From: Sphingomonas lenta
Lineage (GTDB): Bacteria > Pseudomonadota > Alphaproteobacteria > Sphingomonadales > Sphingomonadaceae
Length of the DNA stretch: 64,000 nt
Direction of reading: 5' to 3'
NCBI RefSeq assembly: GCF_002288825.1
Contig: NZ_NSLI01000006.1
Location: forward strand, 1-64,000
Part shown: positions 1 to 8,756 of the stretch, in pieces
Numbering within the stretch: the stretch's first letter is position 1
Layout of the letters: each line of letters opens with the position of its first letter
Notes under the pieces: model-generated
Database searches by the model: none
What the model was told of the DNA's origin: nothing
The model's input: the letters and a program-made list of their open reading frames with translations, nothing else
Program-made: the position numbers and the translations under genes

Positions 1-1
1 C

Positions 2-115
2 CAGCTTCCCCGCTGGTTCGCCCACTACAACGACGTCCACCCGCACAGGGCGCTGGGCTACAGATCACCCCGCGAGTACATCACCCAAACCCGCGAGACC
101 CCGTCAGGCCTTTAG
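2..115 (+). CDS. IS3-family transposase (OrfB), C-terminal fragment cut by window edge
   Basis: An open frame enters from the left edge and stops at TAG 113-115. Its 37 residues include [16 protein letters not shown] followed by SPREYI, the characteristic C-terminus of IS3-family DDE integrases, around the last catalytic Glu region. Only the 3' end is visible, so completeness cannot be judged. It is a different element from the IS at 43.6-44.8 kb, whose tail reads [14 protein letters not shown]. It marks the left end of the conjugation region as a site of past insertion. Confidence 0.85.
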   Translation, partial: QLPRWFAHYNDVHPHRALGYRSPREYITQTRETPSGL

Positions 116-262
116 GGGGCAACAACAGGTCGATCGTAACGGATCACCGAGCCCTCGGGCATGTCGAAGACCGAGGAAGGCACCCCCGCGGCCTCGGTAC
201 CTCCGGCCAGGGACGTTAAGTCCACCGAACCGTGCAATGCTGGTACGTGCGCCGATCACCGC

Positions 263-667
263 TCATGACTGATCGACTAGGCGAAGGCTAGGCTTAACGC
301 TGAGCATCAACACCGTCGACCCTTCAACCGGCGGCTCTACTAACGCCGTACCAGGGTCAGTCAGAGTGCCCGCGGAAACTGCAGCGCTGCGCAGATACCC
401 CCGACCGATCGGGGCGAGCGCAATGCTAGACACGCGTCCTGCCGTTCGCGTGACAAAGATGAACGACAATCTTTCGAGCAGCTCTATGTCGGCGTGGCTG
501 GTGGCGACCAAGTTGCCGGGCCGTGACCGAGATTCGTGCATACACCCGTGGGGGGCGCCGGCTAGAGTAAGGAGCAGCTGGTGCTGCCGCGGAGTAAGTG
601 GCACCTTTCTAGTGCTCCCCGCCGGGTTCACGGGGCTGGGCTTCTTCGCGATCGATCCATTCAGCAT
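263..667 (-). CDS. hypothetical protein, possible winged-helix-like
   Basis: A 134-residue frame with protein-like composition. The middle (LTPRQHQLLLTLAG, later DIELLERLSFIFV) resembles a small helix-rich regulator-type fold, but I do not recognise the family. The first 20 residues overlap the next upstream minus-strand ORF (609-773), so the true start may lie a little downstream. No functional context is visible. It may be a remnant between an IS end and the tra cluster. Confidence 0.4.
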   Translation of the reverse strand: MLNGSIAKKPSPVNPAGSTRKVPLTPRQHQLLLTLAGAPHGCMHESRSRPGNLVATSHADIELLERLSFIFVTRTAGRVSSIALAPIGRGYLRSAAVSAGTLTDPGTALVEPPVEGSTVLMLSVKPSLRLVDQS

Positions 668-773
668 AGAAGCGCGCCATGGCGATATGCGCCATTCGCG
701 CGGCCGGTTGCTGCGTCCGCCGAGCGCGATCGAGACAGGCGACCCGGCGATCCTGAAGATAGGAGAGTTCCAT
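609..773 (-). CDS. small helical hypothetical protein
   Basis: 54 residues beginning MELSYLQDRR. The sequence is rich in Arg/Ala and shaped like a short amphipathic helical protein (LDRARRTQQPAARMAHIAMARFYAEW). Very similar short ORFs are common in sphingomonads as unnamed proteins (recalled, not searched). An upstream in-frame ATG at 791 would add six residues; I chose the internal one because it begins the family-like core. It overlaps the downstream 263-667 frame, suggesting coupled translation if both are real. Confidence 0.45.
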   Translation of the reverse strand: MELSYLQDRRVACLDRARRTQQPAARMAHIAMARFYAEWIDREEAQPREPGGEH

Positions 774-1202
774 GCGATATCGCTCCGTCACGTAAGCGGG
801 AGCACACGGGGTCTCTCAGCCGTCGGCGCTTGTTGATCCGATGTCGACGATGGCTACCATTATCACATCACTGTCGACGCGCTAAGCGAAATCGCAGGCA
901 GGGAAGCGGCAACGGCCATAGGGCGGTCCCCGATCATCGGTTGTGGGCTGATAACGGGTGTCTGCCATGCACATCCCGCAACTGGCGAAAGCGGAGCCTG
1001 CGCGAACAACACAGGATGGAAGCGTTGCGTGGCGAGCGTACGCTCAGCCGGGTCGCTCGCGGTTCGAACGGGTGATTGCCGGAACTGGTAATCGTGCGTG
1101 ACGTGCCGGTGCAAGCGTGGTAACCGGTGATCATCGCCAGCTTCGACTCTTCCAAGCGCCGGCGGCTGAGAGACCATCGTGCTCCCGCTTGCACTTAGGG
1201 AG
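774..1202. other. intergenic, no supported gene
   Basis: Open frames here exist on both strands but have the composition of shadow frames in GC-rich DNA and no recognisable motif. No tRNA, terminator or repeat was seen. Confidence 0.5.
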
Positions 1203-1562
1203 ATGCGTGTGCGTCTGAAATTCAGTGATGATACCTGTTCGTCCGGCATCTGGGTGGATGCCCACCGGCCAAGTGCCGCGCTCAAGTCGCGATCGCCGCG
1301 CGTCGTTCGTTCAATCGCGTTGAGGGGCGAGGTTGGGCGGGTTGTTCTCTACGCCTGGGGTGCCGATGACGAACCACGAGTGGAGAATGTTGCGTGCCTG
1401 GAGCTGGACGGCTCCGTCCGGTGGCGGGCTTCGTTGCCGGAGGGCTTAGTCGGCGACTGCTTCAACGGCTTGGAGGATGACGGTGTCGGCGTACTGGCGT
1501 CCACATGGAGCGGCCTGCGCATGCGCCTCGACCCGGTGACCGGCGGCGCGACGAAGGTTTAG
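1203..1562 (+). CDS. hypothetical protein, beta-rich
   Basis: About 119 residues with a convincing coding look: alternating hydrophobics and turns, e.g. CLELDGSVRWRASLPEG and STWSGLRMRLDPVTG, suggestive of beta-propeller-like strands. A purine-rich AGGGAG directly abuts the ATG at 1203, so the in-frame GTG at 1209, with normal spacing, may be the true start. No domain recognised and no operon partner on this strand. Confidence 0.5.
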   Translation: MRVRLKFSDDTCSSGIWVDAHRPSAALKSRSPRVVRSIALRGEVGRVVLYAWGADDEPRVENVACLELDGSVRWRASLPEGLVGDCFNGLEDDGVGVLASTWSGLRMRLDPVTGGATKV

Positions 1563-1698
1563 CCCGGGTCCGGCCGGAGCATTGCCACGAAGCGGCCCAG
1601 CGCACTGCGCACCCGATGCCTGACCATCGACGACTTTGCTGAGGTCGAAACTGCGAAGGAGGAGAGGCGGTCGCCTTTCTCTGGGATCGGGCACCTGC

Positions 1699-2067
1699 TC
1701 ATACGGAGCGGTCCGGCGCATCAGTCGGCGGAGTAGAAGAACGTACGGAGCGGCCGCGATCGGGAGTCTCGCTCGGCTCGTCGACGAGTTTGGCGCGGGC
1801 CGCGTCGCGGGCCAGCGCAGCATCGAGGTCCGATTTGGCGATGATGCGCGAGGCGCGTCCGCCGCAGGTCTCCACAATGAGCTCTATGCTGGTCGCGACA
1901 AAGACAGGGTCGAATGCGCCCTCAAACATCTCCTCGTGCGTGTGGATCGTGTACGAGCCGGCGGGCAGCTCGCGTACGTCACGACCCAGGCGGAAGGGAC
2001 GGGCGAACAGGACCGCGGAGGCGGTCGTCCGGGTGCCGTTGGGATGCTGGCGCACTAGAGTGACCAA
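1699..2067 (-). CDS. hypothetical protein
   Basis: 122 residues with a plausible folded core (LPAGSYTIHTHEEMFEG, then VFVATSIELIVET and RIIAKSDLDAALA) and a disordered Ser/Pro/Asp tail. Its ATG lies inside the 3' end of the upstream minus-strand gene (2055-2273), a 13-nt overlap implying translational coupling. Similar pairs occur as unnamed genes in sphingomonad accessory DNA (recalled, not searched). Function unknown. Confidence 0.55.
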   Translation of the reverse strand: MVTLVRQHPNGTRTTASAVLFARPFRLGRDVRELPAGSYTIHTHEEMFEGAFDPVFVATSIELIVETCGGRASRIIAKSDLDAALARDAARAKLVDEPSETPDRGRSVRSSTPPTDAPDRSV

Positions 2068-2273
2068 GTGCGCAGCGGCGTCCGGCGGACCGCACCCGTC
2101 AGCAGCTTCGCCCCGAACACACGCTTCATGGTCGCGGCCCCGTCGGAGTTGGTCAGCACCACCCGAGTTCCGCCGGACGCGAGCGTCTCAATCGCGGACA
2201 CTTCCGCACCGTGCATCCGGCACGCGTTCAGCACTTCCTGCTCGGCTACGGCGACGTTTATGGCTCGGGACAT
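2055..2273 (-). CDS. small hypothetical protein
   Basis: 72 residues starting MSRAINVAVAEQEVLNACRM. A longer frame reaches back to 2402, but the extension is low-complexity and lacks coding character, so the ATG at 2273 is preferred. The body resembles a small alpha/beta nucleotide- or DNA-interacting fold, but no family is recognised. It is the first gene of a two-gene overlapping unit with the 1699-2067 gene. Confidence 0.5.
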   Translation of the reverse strand: MSRAINVAVAEQEVLNACRMHGAEVSAIETLASGGTRVVLTNSDGAATMKRVFGAKLLTGAVRRTPLRTWSL

Positions 2274-2553
2274 GCCGGCTCCTCGATCAAGCGGGAGCGC
2301 TGCACCGTCTCTCAGCCGCGCCCATGCTAGGAAGGCGACGCGGTGTTCTTCAGATGGGCGTGAGCCGCCGGAAGCGCAAGCGCGAGCCGCGGCCGGGATC
2401 ACCTCTTAATCGATGTGAGATAACTCCTGTTCTACCTGCCACATCCAGCGGGCAGCGTGAGGCGTTGACGGCATGTCGCGGCGGGATCTCTCTATCCTTG
2501 TTCGTCACTAGGTCCGCCGCGACATGTAATTCCACAAACATGCGGAGCAGCCG

Positions 2554-2721
2554 ATGGAAGGTGACACGATCACGCACCTGCTTCTTGCCTGCATGATCTC
2601 AGCAGCGGTGGCAGCAATTATATACGAGTGCCATCAGTCGCGCGAGCGGATCCATGCGCGGCAGCGGCTGCGGAAGACTGCGACGCACAAGAAAGCTATG
2701 GCCAAAGAGGAGCGGCGTTGA
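2554..2721 (+). CDS. small single-pass membrane protein
   Basis: 55 residues starting MEGDTITHLLLACMI. One hydrophobic helix (about residues 8-24, LLLACMISAAVAAIIY) is followed by a very basic cytoplasmic tail rich in Arg, Lys and His. The 3' end overlaps the start of the next small membrane ORF. I cannot assign a role; small membrane proteins are common at the borders of conjugation clusters. Confidence 0.45.
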   Translation: MEGDTITHLLLACMISAAVAAIIYECHQSRERIHARQRLRKTATHKKAMAKEERR

Positions 2722-2920
2722 ACCGCTGCAACCCTGGCGCGATTGGGCGCGGCAGGACGTGGTAATCGGCGCAACCCTGTTGGCCATAATGACGGGCGTG
2801 TTCGTAGTCGGGCTACTCAAGCGGCGCGGCAAGACGGTTCTGCGCATGGGCAATGACGCGCTCGCCGCAATCCTGCTGTTCGCCGGCAGGCTCGGGCTGC
2901 TCGCGCGGACTAAGGAGTGA
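2654..2920 (+). CDS. small membrane protein, start uncertain
   Basis: The frame encodes up to 88 residues. The convincing part begins near PLQPWRDWARQD and contains one clear transmembrane helix (VVIGATLLAIMTGVFVVGLL) and a second weaker one (ALAAILLFAGRLGLL). The ATG at 2654 overlaps the preceding gene by 68 bp. A GTG inside the first helix region is the only other candidate start, so the N-terminus is unsettled. Unknown function. Confidence 0.4.
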   Translation: MRGSGCGRLRRTRKLWPKRSGVEPLQPWRDWARQDVVIGATLLAIMTGVFVVGLLKRRGKTVLRMGNDALAAILLFAGRLGLLARTKE

Positions 2921-3325
2921 GGCGCTCAAGAAGAGAAGGGCCGCGTCAGACGGTAGAGGCGCAGGTACGCACATTGCCAAGCCGGATCTATTTCGCCGAA
3001 GCTGAGTGCCTGGACGCGGTCAGGTCGGTTACAGCTGAGAGTGGAGGCACTCAGCTGGCCTCCACAATTGTAATGAATGAACGACCGGTTTCGATTGGTA
3101 ACCACCCGAAAGCAGACAGGCCGCTATCCACCAATCACCGCCTACCGACGGGGGGATCGAGGGGCCAAGCACGCCCTGCGATGGGCTGTACGGGGCAGTA
3201 GCTGCTAAATTGGCACCCGATCAATGCAAGCGAAGGAACGAGGCCTCGCAAAAGGAGAGCACGCGCGGGCGACTATGAGCGAGCAGGTTCGGGCGCTATG
3301 CTGCACGTACATCGGGAGCCTACGG
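2921..3325. other. intergenic, no supported gene
   Basis: A GTG overlapping the stop of the previous ORF opens a 94-residue frame, but its composition is not protein-like. No repeat or hairpin with a T-tract was noticed. Confidence 0.45.
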
Positions 3326-3580
3326 ATGACAGACCCGACCCAATTCGACCCCCTTAGCGGCGGCGATCGCCTTCGCGCATTAGAGAACGAGCGTAGTGCC
3401 GAGCACCGCGCCGGCTCGAGAGACGGTCTCGACGGATTGCGCGAGTATAGCACCGCATGGCATGAAAACCGTTCGACAGCCTATCTGCTGCAAAAAAGTT
3501 GGGCCGATCCAATCAGTCGCTGGTTCTTCATTGCGGTTGTGACGATCATTTTGATCGGGTGGGCTTACCTTCTCCTATAA
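3326..3580 (+). CDS. tail-anchored small membrane protein
   Basis: 84 residues beginning MTDPTQFDPLSGGDRL. A GGGAG six to seven bases upstream supports this start over the longer frame from 3224. The soluble N-terminal part is polar and helical. The last 20 residues (WFFIAVVTIILIGWAYLLL) form a single C-terminal membrane anchor. It converges on traG, whose stop is 7 bp away on the other strand. No family recognised. Confidence 0.55.
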   Translation: MTDPTQFDPLSGGDRLRALENERSAEHRAGSRDGLDGLREYSTAWHENRSTAYLLQKSWADPISRWFFIAVVTIILIGWAYLLL

Positions 3581-3586
3581 TAGTTG

Positions 3587-6385
3587 TCACTCAAACTCCG
3601 GCGGCTTGAGTTGCCCCTGATCAATCCAACTGCGAGCTTCGGCGGGTGTACGTCCCGTCGGCTGGTCATGCACGTTCGGCACCTCCTCACCACGGCGCAG
3701 CCTGGCTCTCTGAAGTGCTGAACTGCCGTTGCTCTGCTGAGAGGCTACCTCGCCCTCTATAGTCTCAGATCGAAGCCGGATTGTAGACAACTCCTGTGCC
3801 GCATCAATACTCGGCAACGTCGCTGACACAGCTGCATTGCTGGCTCGTACCGCCTGTTCACTCGAGTGTGCTGGTCGGAGCAGCCCACTCGGATTGGGTT
3901 CCACGAGATGTGTAGCCACTTCTGCTCGCATCTCGTCCCCGACGACCTGGACGTACCTAGAAATCAACTGATCGCGTTCTGTGACGATTTGAGCATCGCT
4001 GCTATGCCAATGCGCAGCATTCGCTGGATCGAAACGTCCATAGATCAGCGGAGTGCTGGCGATTTCAGCACGAGCGAAGCCCAGGAATGAGTCACTTGTG
4101 TTCAGTGCGCCACTAACACCAACACCGTCCTGTGCCGACCAACGAGCCTCAAGGCGGTCAGCGGCTTCATAAAAGCGACGCGACTCTTTGGTGAAGCCCT
4201 CTGCATCAGTTACACTCGAGCTAATCCCTGAAGCCTGACTCGCCACATCACTTCGCGAGCTGGTTGAGATAGAACGATCAAAGGTATCGCGGTTTGTCGA
4301 CCAGCCGCGGTTGACCGACCAGCTTTCGAGAGCATCTTGAATTCGCGTGCCGTCGCGCGAAATGGTCGCAACGTCACTATCGGTCCAACGTTTACTCGCA
4401 CCACCCGATAATCGGCCAATGACCCCAGCAGAAAGTGGGCCGAGGCTGCCGCTGAGCCCAGCGCTCGCCTCGGCGGAGCCACTTACAAACTTTTCAACCG
4501 CTATAGCGTCCGCCACCTCCGCCCGCAGCCCAAACCGGCTCTGGAGCATACGCGACGCCTGCTCGACCTCGTTGAAGCTGGACGTGATCGCCGCCTTGTC
4601 CTCGACGCCGTAGCTGTTCGCGACCGACTGATCGGTAGTGACCGCGTGCCGGAACTCCTGGAAGCGGGTGACCGCGTTGCTGACGCTCTCGACGGCCTGG
4701 TTGGACAGCGTCTCGCCGCGGGTGCGCGTCTCGGATGCGACCTTGGCCGCCTCGGCTGCGACCGACTGCGTCACCTGCGGCGTGAACGGCAGCTTCGACA
4801 CCGGCACGTCGAGGGTCTGGTTGCCCGCGAAGTTGGTGGTGAGCGTGCCCGTGTCATTGAACGAGCGGGTCTGGGCGGCGCCAAGGCTGAAGCTTGGCGC
4901 CTGGTTCCACTGGTCGTGCTGGCGGGTCTGGACCGTCTGGTTGTCGAAGCTGGTGTTGCCCAGCGCGACGTTGCCGGTCGAGGCCTCGCGCGCCGCTTCC
5001 TCCGCCGCGTTCTGGGACGGGTTCAGGTAGCTCGTCGCGTGGTGGGAGATCGCCATCGCGCCGCGCGCAATGCCGCCGGCCAAGAACGGCACGGACGCGA
5101 TCAGGTAGCCGGCGAGCAGGCCGACGTCGTCGCTCGCCTGCGCTATGCCCGTGAAGCTCGCGAGCGTGAGCCCCGTGCCGGTGCTCGCCCCCGCCACCTC
5201 GGCCGCACCTTTGAACATCATAATCATGTGCAGGATGACGTAGAGCGGCCCCCAGGCGGCGAGGTAGAAGAACCCGGTTAGATAGCCCTTGAGCGCGACC
5301 GGTCCGCTCCTCGGCATCAGGAACAGCGGGAAGAGCACGGGAAATAGCGCGTAGAACACGACCGTGAGCACGATGTTGAGCACCGGCACCCACTTCATCG
5401 CCGCGTGCGCGATCGAGCCGTAGGTCTTCTCGGTCTGAATGTCGGCGCGGGTCTGGGCATAGACGTCGACGCTCCCCGTCCCGCTCGCGCCTGCGGCGCC
5501 GTGCATGGCCTGCTGCATGGCGTTGATCGTCAGCGTCTGCTTCAGGATGTCGCTCGCGGACGCGGACACGCCGGTCAGATAGCGATAGGCTACGGGCAGG
5601 TCGGCGAAGAGCTTGGCCTTCGCGAGGTCGGCGGTTTGCTTCGGGTAGAGCTGACGCCCGAACAGCCGGCCAAGATCGTCGACCATGCCGGCCCATTGCT
5701 GGCTCAGCGCGGCGTAAGCCTCGCGGCAGGTCTGGATCGAGGAGGTGACCTCGCCCGAGCCACCGCGCGTCAGGAAGCGTTGCGCCCGGGCCTGGCTGCC
5801 CGGCCCGATCACGTTCCAGATGTCGGGCGCGTTGGCGAGCGTCTCCATCGAGTAGCGCCCGAGCAGCACGTCGTAGAACACGCACTGGCGAAAATGCTCG
5901 TCGAGGTTGGCCGCGAACTCCGGATCCTTAACCCTCAGGCCCCACGTCGCCTCGAAGAGCCGCGCGCCGTAGATCATCCCGTTGCGGCTATAGTTGAGGT
6001 CGCCGGGCAGTCCGAACACCAGCTCCGACGAGCCGACAAGGTAGTCGCCGACCTGGCTCGTGAAGCTCGCGATCATGGCGAGCCCGAGCGGCACGTTCGC
6101 GACATGCGCGGGCGCCAGGCTCGGGTTGATGCGGTCGGTGACCTGAACGTCGAGGCGCGGCACCATGAGCACGGTGTACATGAGCGTTGCCTGCAGGAAC
6201 CAGTGCAGCCAAGCTCGCCAGTCGAGGCTGAACGCCACGATCAGGACCGAGTAGGCCAGCCCCATGACCATGACGACCTGGAGCAGGCTCTTGTAGCCCC
6301 CCGCCCCGGTCCAGGCGGCGACCGCATTGAGGACGGCGACGATGTACTCGCCGCCGCCGATCGTGAAGAGCTCGACCGTACCCAT
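3587..6385 (-). CDS. traG: F-type conjugation protein TraG
   Basis: 932 residues, matching the usual length of F-type TraG (about 940). The N-terminal third is polytopic membrane (hydrophobic stretches near residues 35-75, and again near 330-450, LNIVLTVVFYALFPVLFPLF). The C-terminal half is hydrophilic, Ser/Ala/Gln-rich and helical. In F, the N-terminal part serves pilus assembly and the C-terminal part mating-pair stabilisation and entry exclusion (family knowledge). It is the last gene of the operon, 18 bp after traH. Codon and base use look less GC-rich in the C-terminal part (about 3.6-4.5 kb) than upstream, hinting at mosaic exchange. Confidence 0.93.
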   Translation of the reverse strand: MGTVELFTIGGGEYIVAVLNAVAAWTGAGGYKSLLQVVMVMGLAYSVLIVAFSLDWRAWLHWFLQATLMYTVLMVPRLDVQVTDRINPSLAPAHVANVPLGLAMIASFTSQVGDYLVGSSELVFGLPGDLNYSRNGMIYGARLFEATWGLRVKDPEFAANLDEHFRQCVFYDVLLGRYSMETLANAPDIWNVIGPGSQARAQRFLTRGGSGEVTSSIQTCREAYAALSQQWAGMVDDLGRLFGRQLYPKQTADLAKAKLFADLPVAYRYLTGVSASASDILKQTLTINAMQQAMHGAAGASGTGSVDVYAQTRADIQTEKTYGSIAHAAMKWVPVLNIVLTVVFYALFPVLFPLFLMPRSGPVALKGYLTGFFYLAAWGPLYVILHMIMMFKGAAEVAGASTGTGLTLASFTGIAQASDDVGLLAGYLIASVPFLAGGIARGAMAISHHATSYLNPSQNAAEEAAREASTGNVALGNTSFDNQTVQTRQHDQWNQAPSFSLGAAQTRSFNDTGTLTTNFAGNQTLDVPVSKLPFTPQVTQSVAAEAAKVASETRTRGETLSNQAVESVSNAVTRFQEFRHAVTTDQSVANSYGVEDKAAITSSFNEVEQASRMLQSRFGLRAEVADAIAVEKFVSGSAEASAGLSGSLGPLSAGVIGRLSGGASKRWTDSDVATISRDGTRIQDALESWSVNRGWSTNRDTFDRSISTSSRSDVASQASGISSSVTDAEGFTKESRRFYEAADRLEARWSAQDGVGVSGALNTSDSFLGFARAEIASTPLIYGRFDPANAAHWHSSDAQIVTERDQLISRYVQVVGDEMRAEVATHLVEPNPSGLLRPAHSSEQAVRASNAAVSATLPSIDAAQELSTIRLRSETIEGEVASQQSNGSSALQRARLRRGEEVPNVHDQPTGRTPAEARSWIDQGQLKPPEFE

Positions 6386-6403
6386 GCGCCCTGCTCCCCG
6401 CGC

Positions 6404-7939
6404 TTACTGGAGGCCGCGCGCGGCGATGCCGCGCGACCAGTCGAGCGACGCCGCCATGCCCGGCGAGAGCGAGTTGGCGAGCACATTCTCCAAGAACTGG
6501 GTCTTCTGGATGATCGCCATGATCGCGCTGACCCGCGCCTGCGTCGTCTGCTGCCGCTCGGCGAGCGCCGTGCGTGCTGCGTTGATCTGCTGCGTCCAGG
6601 CAGCGAGCTTCGCTTCGTCGGCGGCGATGAAGCTCGCCTTCGACTTGCCTACCTCGCTCACCAGCTGGTCGAGGGTGGCGTAAAGGAGGTCGATCGAGGC
6701 GATCTCGGCCAGGGTAGAGCGATCGTCGGTCGAGAGCCCGCGCGCATGGGCCGCTTGCACCGTCAGGATCTTGTACAGCGGCACGGACGCGATCTGGAGC
6801 AGCTCCTTCTGCGCCGGCGTGATCGCCGTGTCCGCGCGGATCGCGTCCACCATGCCGTCGATCAGCGCCGTCACGCGGGGCCGGAGCGCCTTGGCGGTCG
6901 GAACGTCGAGGCTGCCGAGCGCGGGTGACAGGCACTTGTCCTCGGTGTCGCAGCGATAGACCTGGACCGCGCCGCCGCTCGTTCCGTCGAGGAGCGCCGT
7001 GACCAGCGTCGAGGTCGTGTCGCCGGTGAGCGGCTGAAAGCGGCCCGGGTCGCTGTCGGTCGGCGGCACGTAAATGATCGTGCCGACCATGGTCATGACA
7101 TACTCGGCGAGCTCGCGGTCGAAGCTCCCGCCCGACTGGAAGAACTTGGAGCCTCGGAGCACGTGCCAGGTGTAGTTGCGCGCCACCGCGCTGTTCACCG
7201 CGTCCCACTTGGCGGGATCGGCGCCGTCGAGCGTCGAGCGGCGCTCGCCCTTGTTCCCACAGCCATGCTTGGCCGCCGCATAGTCGGTGAACACCCCGTC
7301 CGAGTTGCCGATCGCCTCGCAGATCGCCTTGTCGGCGAGATCGCCCTTGGGCCAGACCGAGCCGACCAGCGCCTGCGCCGCCTCGCAGCTCGAGATGTTG
7401 AGCTGGTTCATGAGCTGCGCCTTCTGCGCGAACTCGTCCATGACCTTGGAGCATTCGGGGCAGACGGTGTCGATGGCGAGCTTGAAGGCGAAGCCCACCG
7501 CGTTGTTCGCGACCGCCTTCAGCATGGCCACCATCTCGCTCGCGTTGATGAACGAGAAGGAGCCGGCGAACAGGTCGATGCCGCCGCACCCGGCGCGCGC
7601 CGAGGGAAGCTGGATGTTGGCGAGGTTGGTCGTCTTTTGCGGGAAGCGCGTCCAGACGTTGCCCAGGCTATAGTAACCTGCCGACTGCCCCTGGAAGGCG
7701 CTCGGGCCCGTGACGTTGGCCGCCCCGCCCGCGTCGCGGACGAACTCGTCCATGGCGCGACCGACCTGAGCGCCGGCGGGCGCGACCGGCAGAAGCATGG
7801 GCGCCACCGCGAAGCCGACCGCGACGGCGCAGGCCCATGATGCCGCCGTGGCTGAGGTCCGACCCGCGACGCGGACGACTAGACTGACGAGGGAGCGGGA
7901 GAGCGCGCCGACGCGCGCGCGGACGCGATCAATAGTCAC
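6404..7939 (-). CDS. traH: F-type conjugal pilus assembly protein TraH
   Basis: 511 residues. A long N-terminal region with a membrane or signal segment (about 32-58, ending APAGAQ) is followed by the TraH body. Recognisable parts are the GCGGIDLFAGSFSFI stretch, the paired cysteines of VCPECSKVMDEFAQ and the coiled C-terminal region with NARTALAERQQTTQAR. TraH is a periplasmic/outer-membrane-associated factor needed for F pilus assembly. The start overlaps the end of traF by 11 nt, and traG follows 18 bp downstream. Confidence 0.93.
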   Translation of the reverse strand: MTIDRVRARVGALSRSLVSLVVRVAGRTSATAASWACAVAVGFAVAPMLLPVAPAGAQVGRAMDEFVRDAGGAANVTGPSAFQGQSAGYYSLGNVWTRFPQKTTNLANIQLPSARAGCGGIDLFAGSFSFINASEMVAMLKAVANNAVGFAFKLAIDTVCPECSKVMDEFAQKAQLMNQLNISSCEAAQALVGSVWPKGDLADKAICEAIGNSDGVFTDYAAAKHGCGNKGERRSTLDGADPAKWDAVNSAVARNYTWHVLRGSKFFQSGGSFDRELAEYVMTMVGTIIYVPPTDSDPGRFQPLTGDTTSTLVTALLDGTSGGAVQVYRCDTEDKCLSPALGSLDVPTAKALRPRVTALIDGMVDAIRADTAITPAQKELLQIASVPLYKILTVQAAHARGLSTDDRSTLAEIASIDLLYATLDQLVSEVGKSKASFIAADEAKLAAWTQQINAARTALAERQQTTQARVSAIMAIIQKTQFLENVLANSLSPGMAASLDWSRGIAARGLQ

Positions 7940-8756
7940 TGCCGACCTTTCGCTGGGTAAGGAGGAAGATGCGCTCGACGAGCTCGTCGGCGGCGATGAC
8001 GCCGTAGCCGACCGGGATGGTCGTCCTGGTCGCGCTATCGAACAGCACGACCGCGGGCGTCAGCTTGGGCGTGAGCCCCATCGCGGCGCGTTGGTTCGTC
8101 TCGACCGTGTATTGCTGAAACGTCTCGGACGGGCCGCCATCCGTCGAGATGGCGCGCACCGTCAGGCGGTAAGTCTCGCCCACCGACTTCACGATCGGCG
8201 ACATGACCCGGCACGCGCCGCAGCTCTGCGCGAAGAAATAGAAGAGCCCGTAGCGGTCGCCCAGCCGCGCCATGGCGCGCTCGCGCTCGACCTTGCGGCT
8301 GTCGAGCCATTGCTGCTTGGCTACCGTCCCAACGGGCCGCTCGAGCGTGTAGTCGAGCTCGGGCGTCCGCCACAGCGCCCGCTGCCACACGTCGCCGAAA
8401 AGCGACGCGCGGTCGAGCTGGGCACGCTGATAGCGGATATACGCCGTCACGTTCTCAGGGCTGGGCTCCAGGATCGCGCGCGCCTTCAGCTCGCGCAGCT
8501 CGGCCGTGACCGCGTCGAGCTGCTCGGTCGCGGTCGCCGGCGGTGCGCTGGACGGCGGCGCAGGCTCGACCGGCTCGATCTTGGGCCGTTCGCAGTAGAA
8601 CCAGGTCCCGAGTTTCCGGTCCTCGCAGTAGAAGCGGTCGCCGGTCTGCGCGGCCGGCATCGCCGGTCGCTCCTGGCCGGCGAGCGCCGGGACCGACATA
8701 GCGGACGCGAGGAAGGCGACCGCGCCGAGAACGGGGCGCACCGACGAGCGTATCAT
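7929..8756 (-). CDS. traF: conjugal pilus assembly protein TraF, thioredoxin-like
   Basis: 275 residues with a signal peptide (cleaved near VPALAG). A thioredoxin-like domain carries a CGAC motif at residues 179-182 (AQSCGACRVM) and a cis-Pro region (GLTPKLTPAVVLF). In the F system TraF is periplasmic and acts with TraH and TraW in pilus assembly. F plasmid TraF itself lacks the CXXC active site, whereas this version keeps it, like many SXT/R27-type homologues. It sits between traN and traH with overlaps at both ends (4 and 11 nt). Confidence 0.9.
   Translation of the reverse strand: MIRSSVRPVLGAVAFLASAMSVPALAGQERPAMPAAQTGDRFYCEDRKLGTWFYCERPKIEPVEPAPPSSAPPATATEQLDAVTAELRELKARAILEPSPENVTAYIRYQRAQLDRASLFGDVWQRALWRTPELDYTLERPVGTVAKQQWLDSRKVERERAMARLGDRYGLFYFFAQSCGACRVMSPIVKSVGETYRLTVRAISTDGGPSETFQQYTVETNQRAAMGLTPKLTPAVVLFDSATRTTIPVGYGVIAADELVERIFLLTQRKVGSDY

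Noticed and set aside
863..1285. 140-residue minus-strand frame
   Set aside because: Composition not protein-like, overlaps the better 1203-1562 gene on the other strand, no Shine-Dalgarno.
2917..3201. 94-residue frame whose GTG overlaps the preceding stop
   Set aside because: The overlap looks like coupling, but the translation lacks hydrophobic periodicity or any motif.
4646..6928. Long plus-strand frames opposite traG and traH (211 and 507 residues)
   Set aside because: Arg/Gly/Ala/His-rich translations with no motif; antisense shadows of well-supported tra genes in GC-rich DNA.
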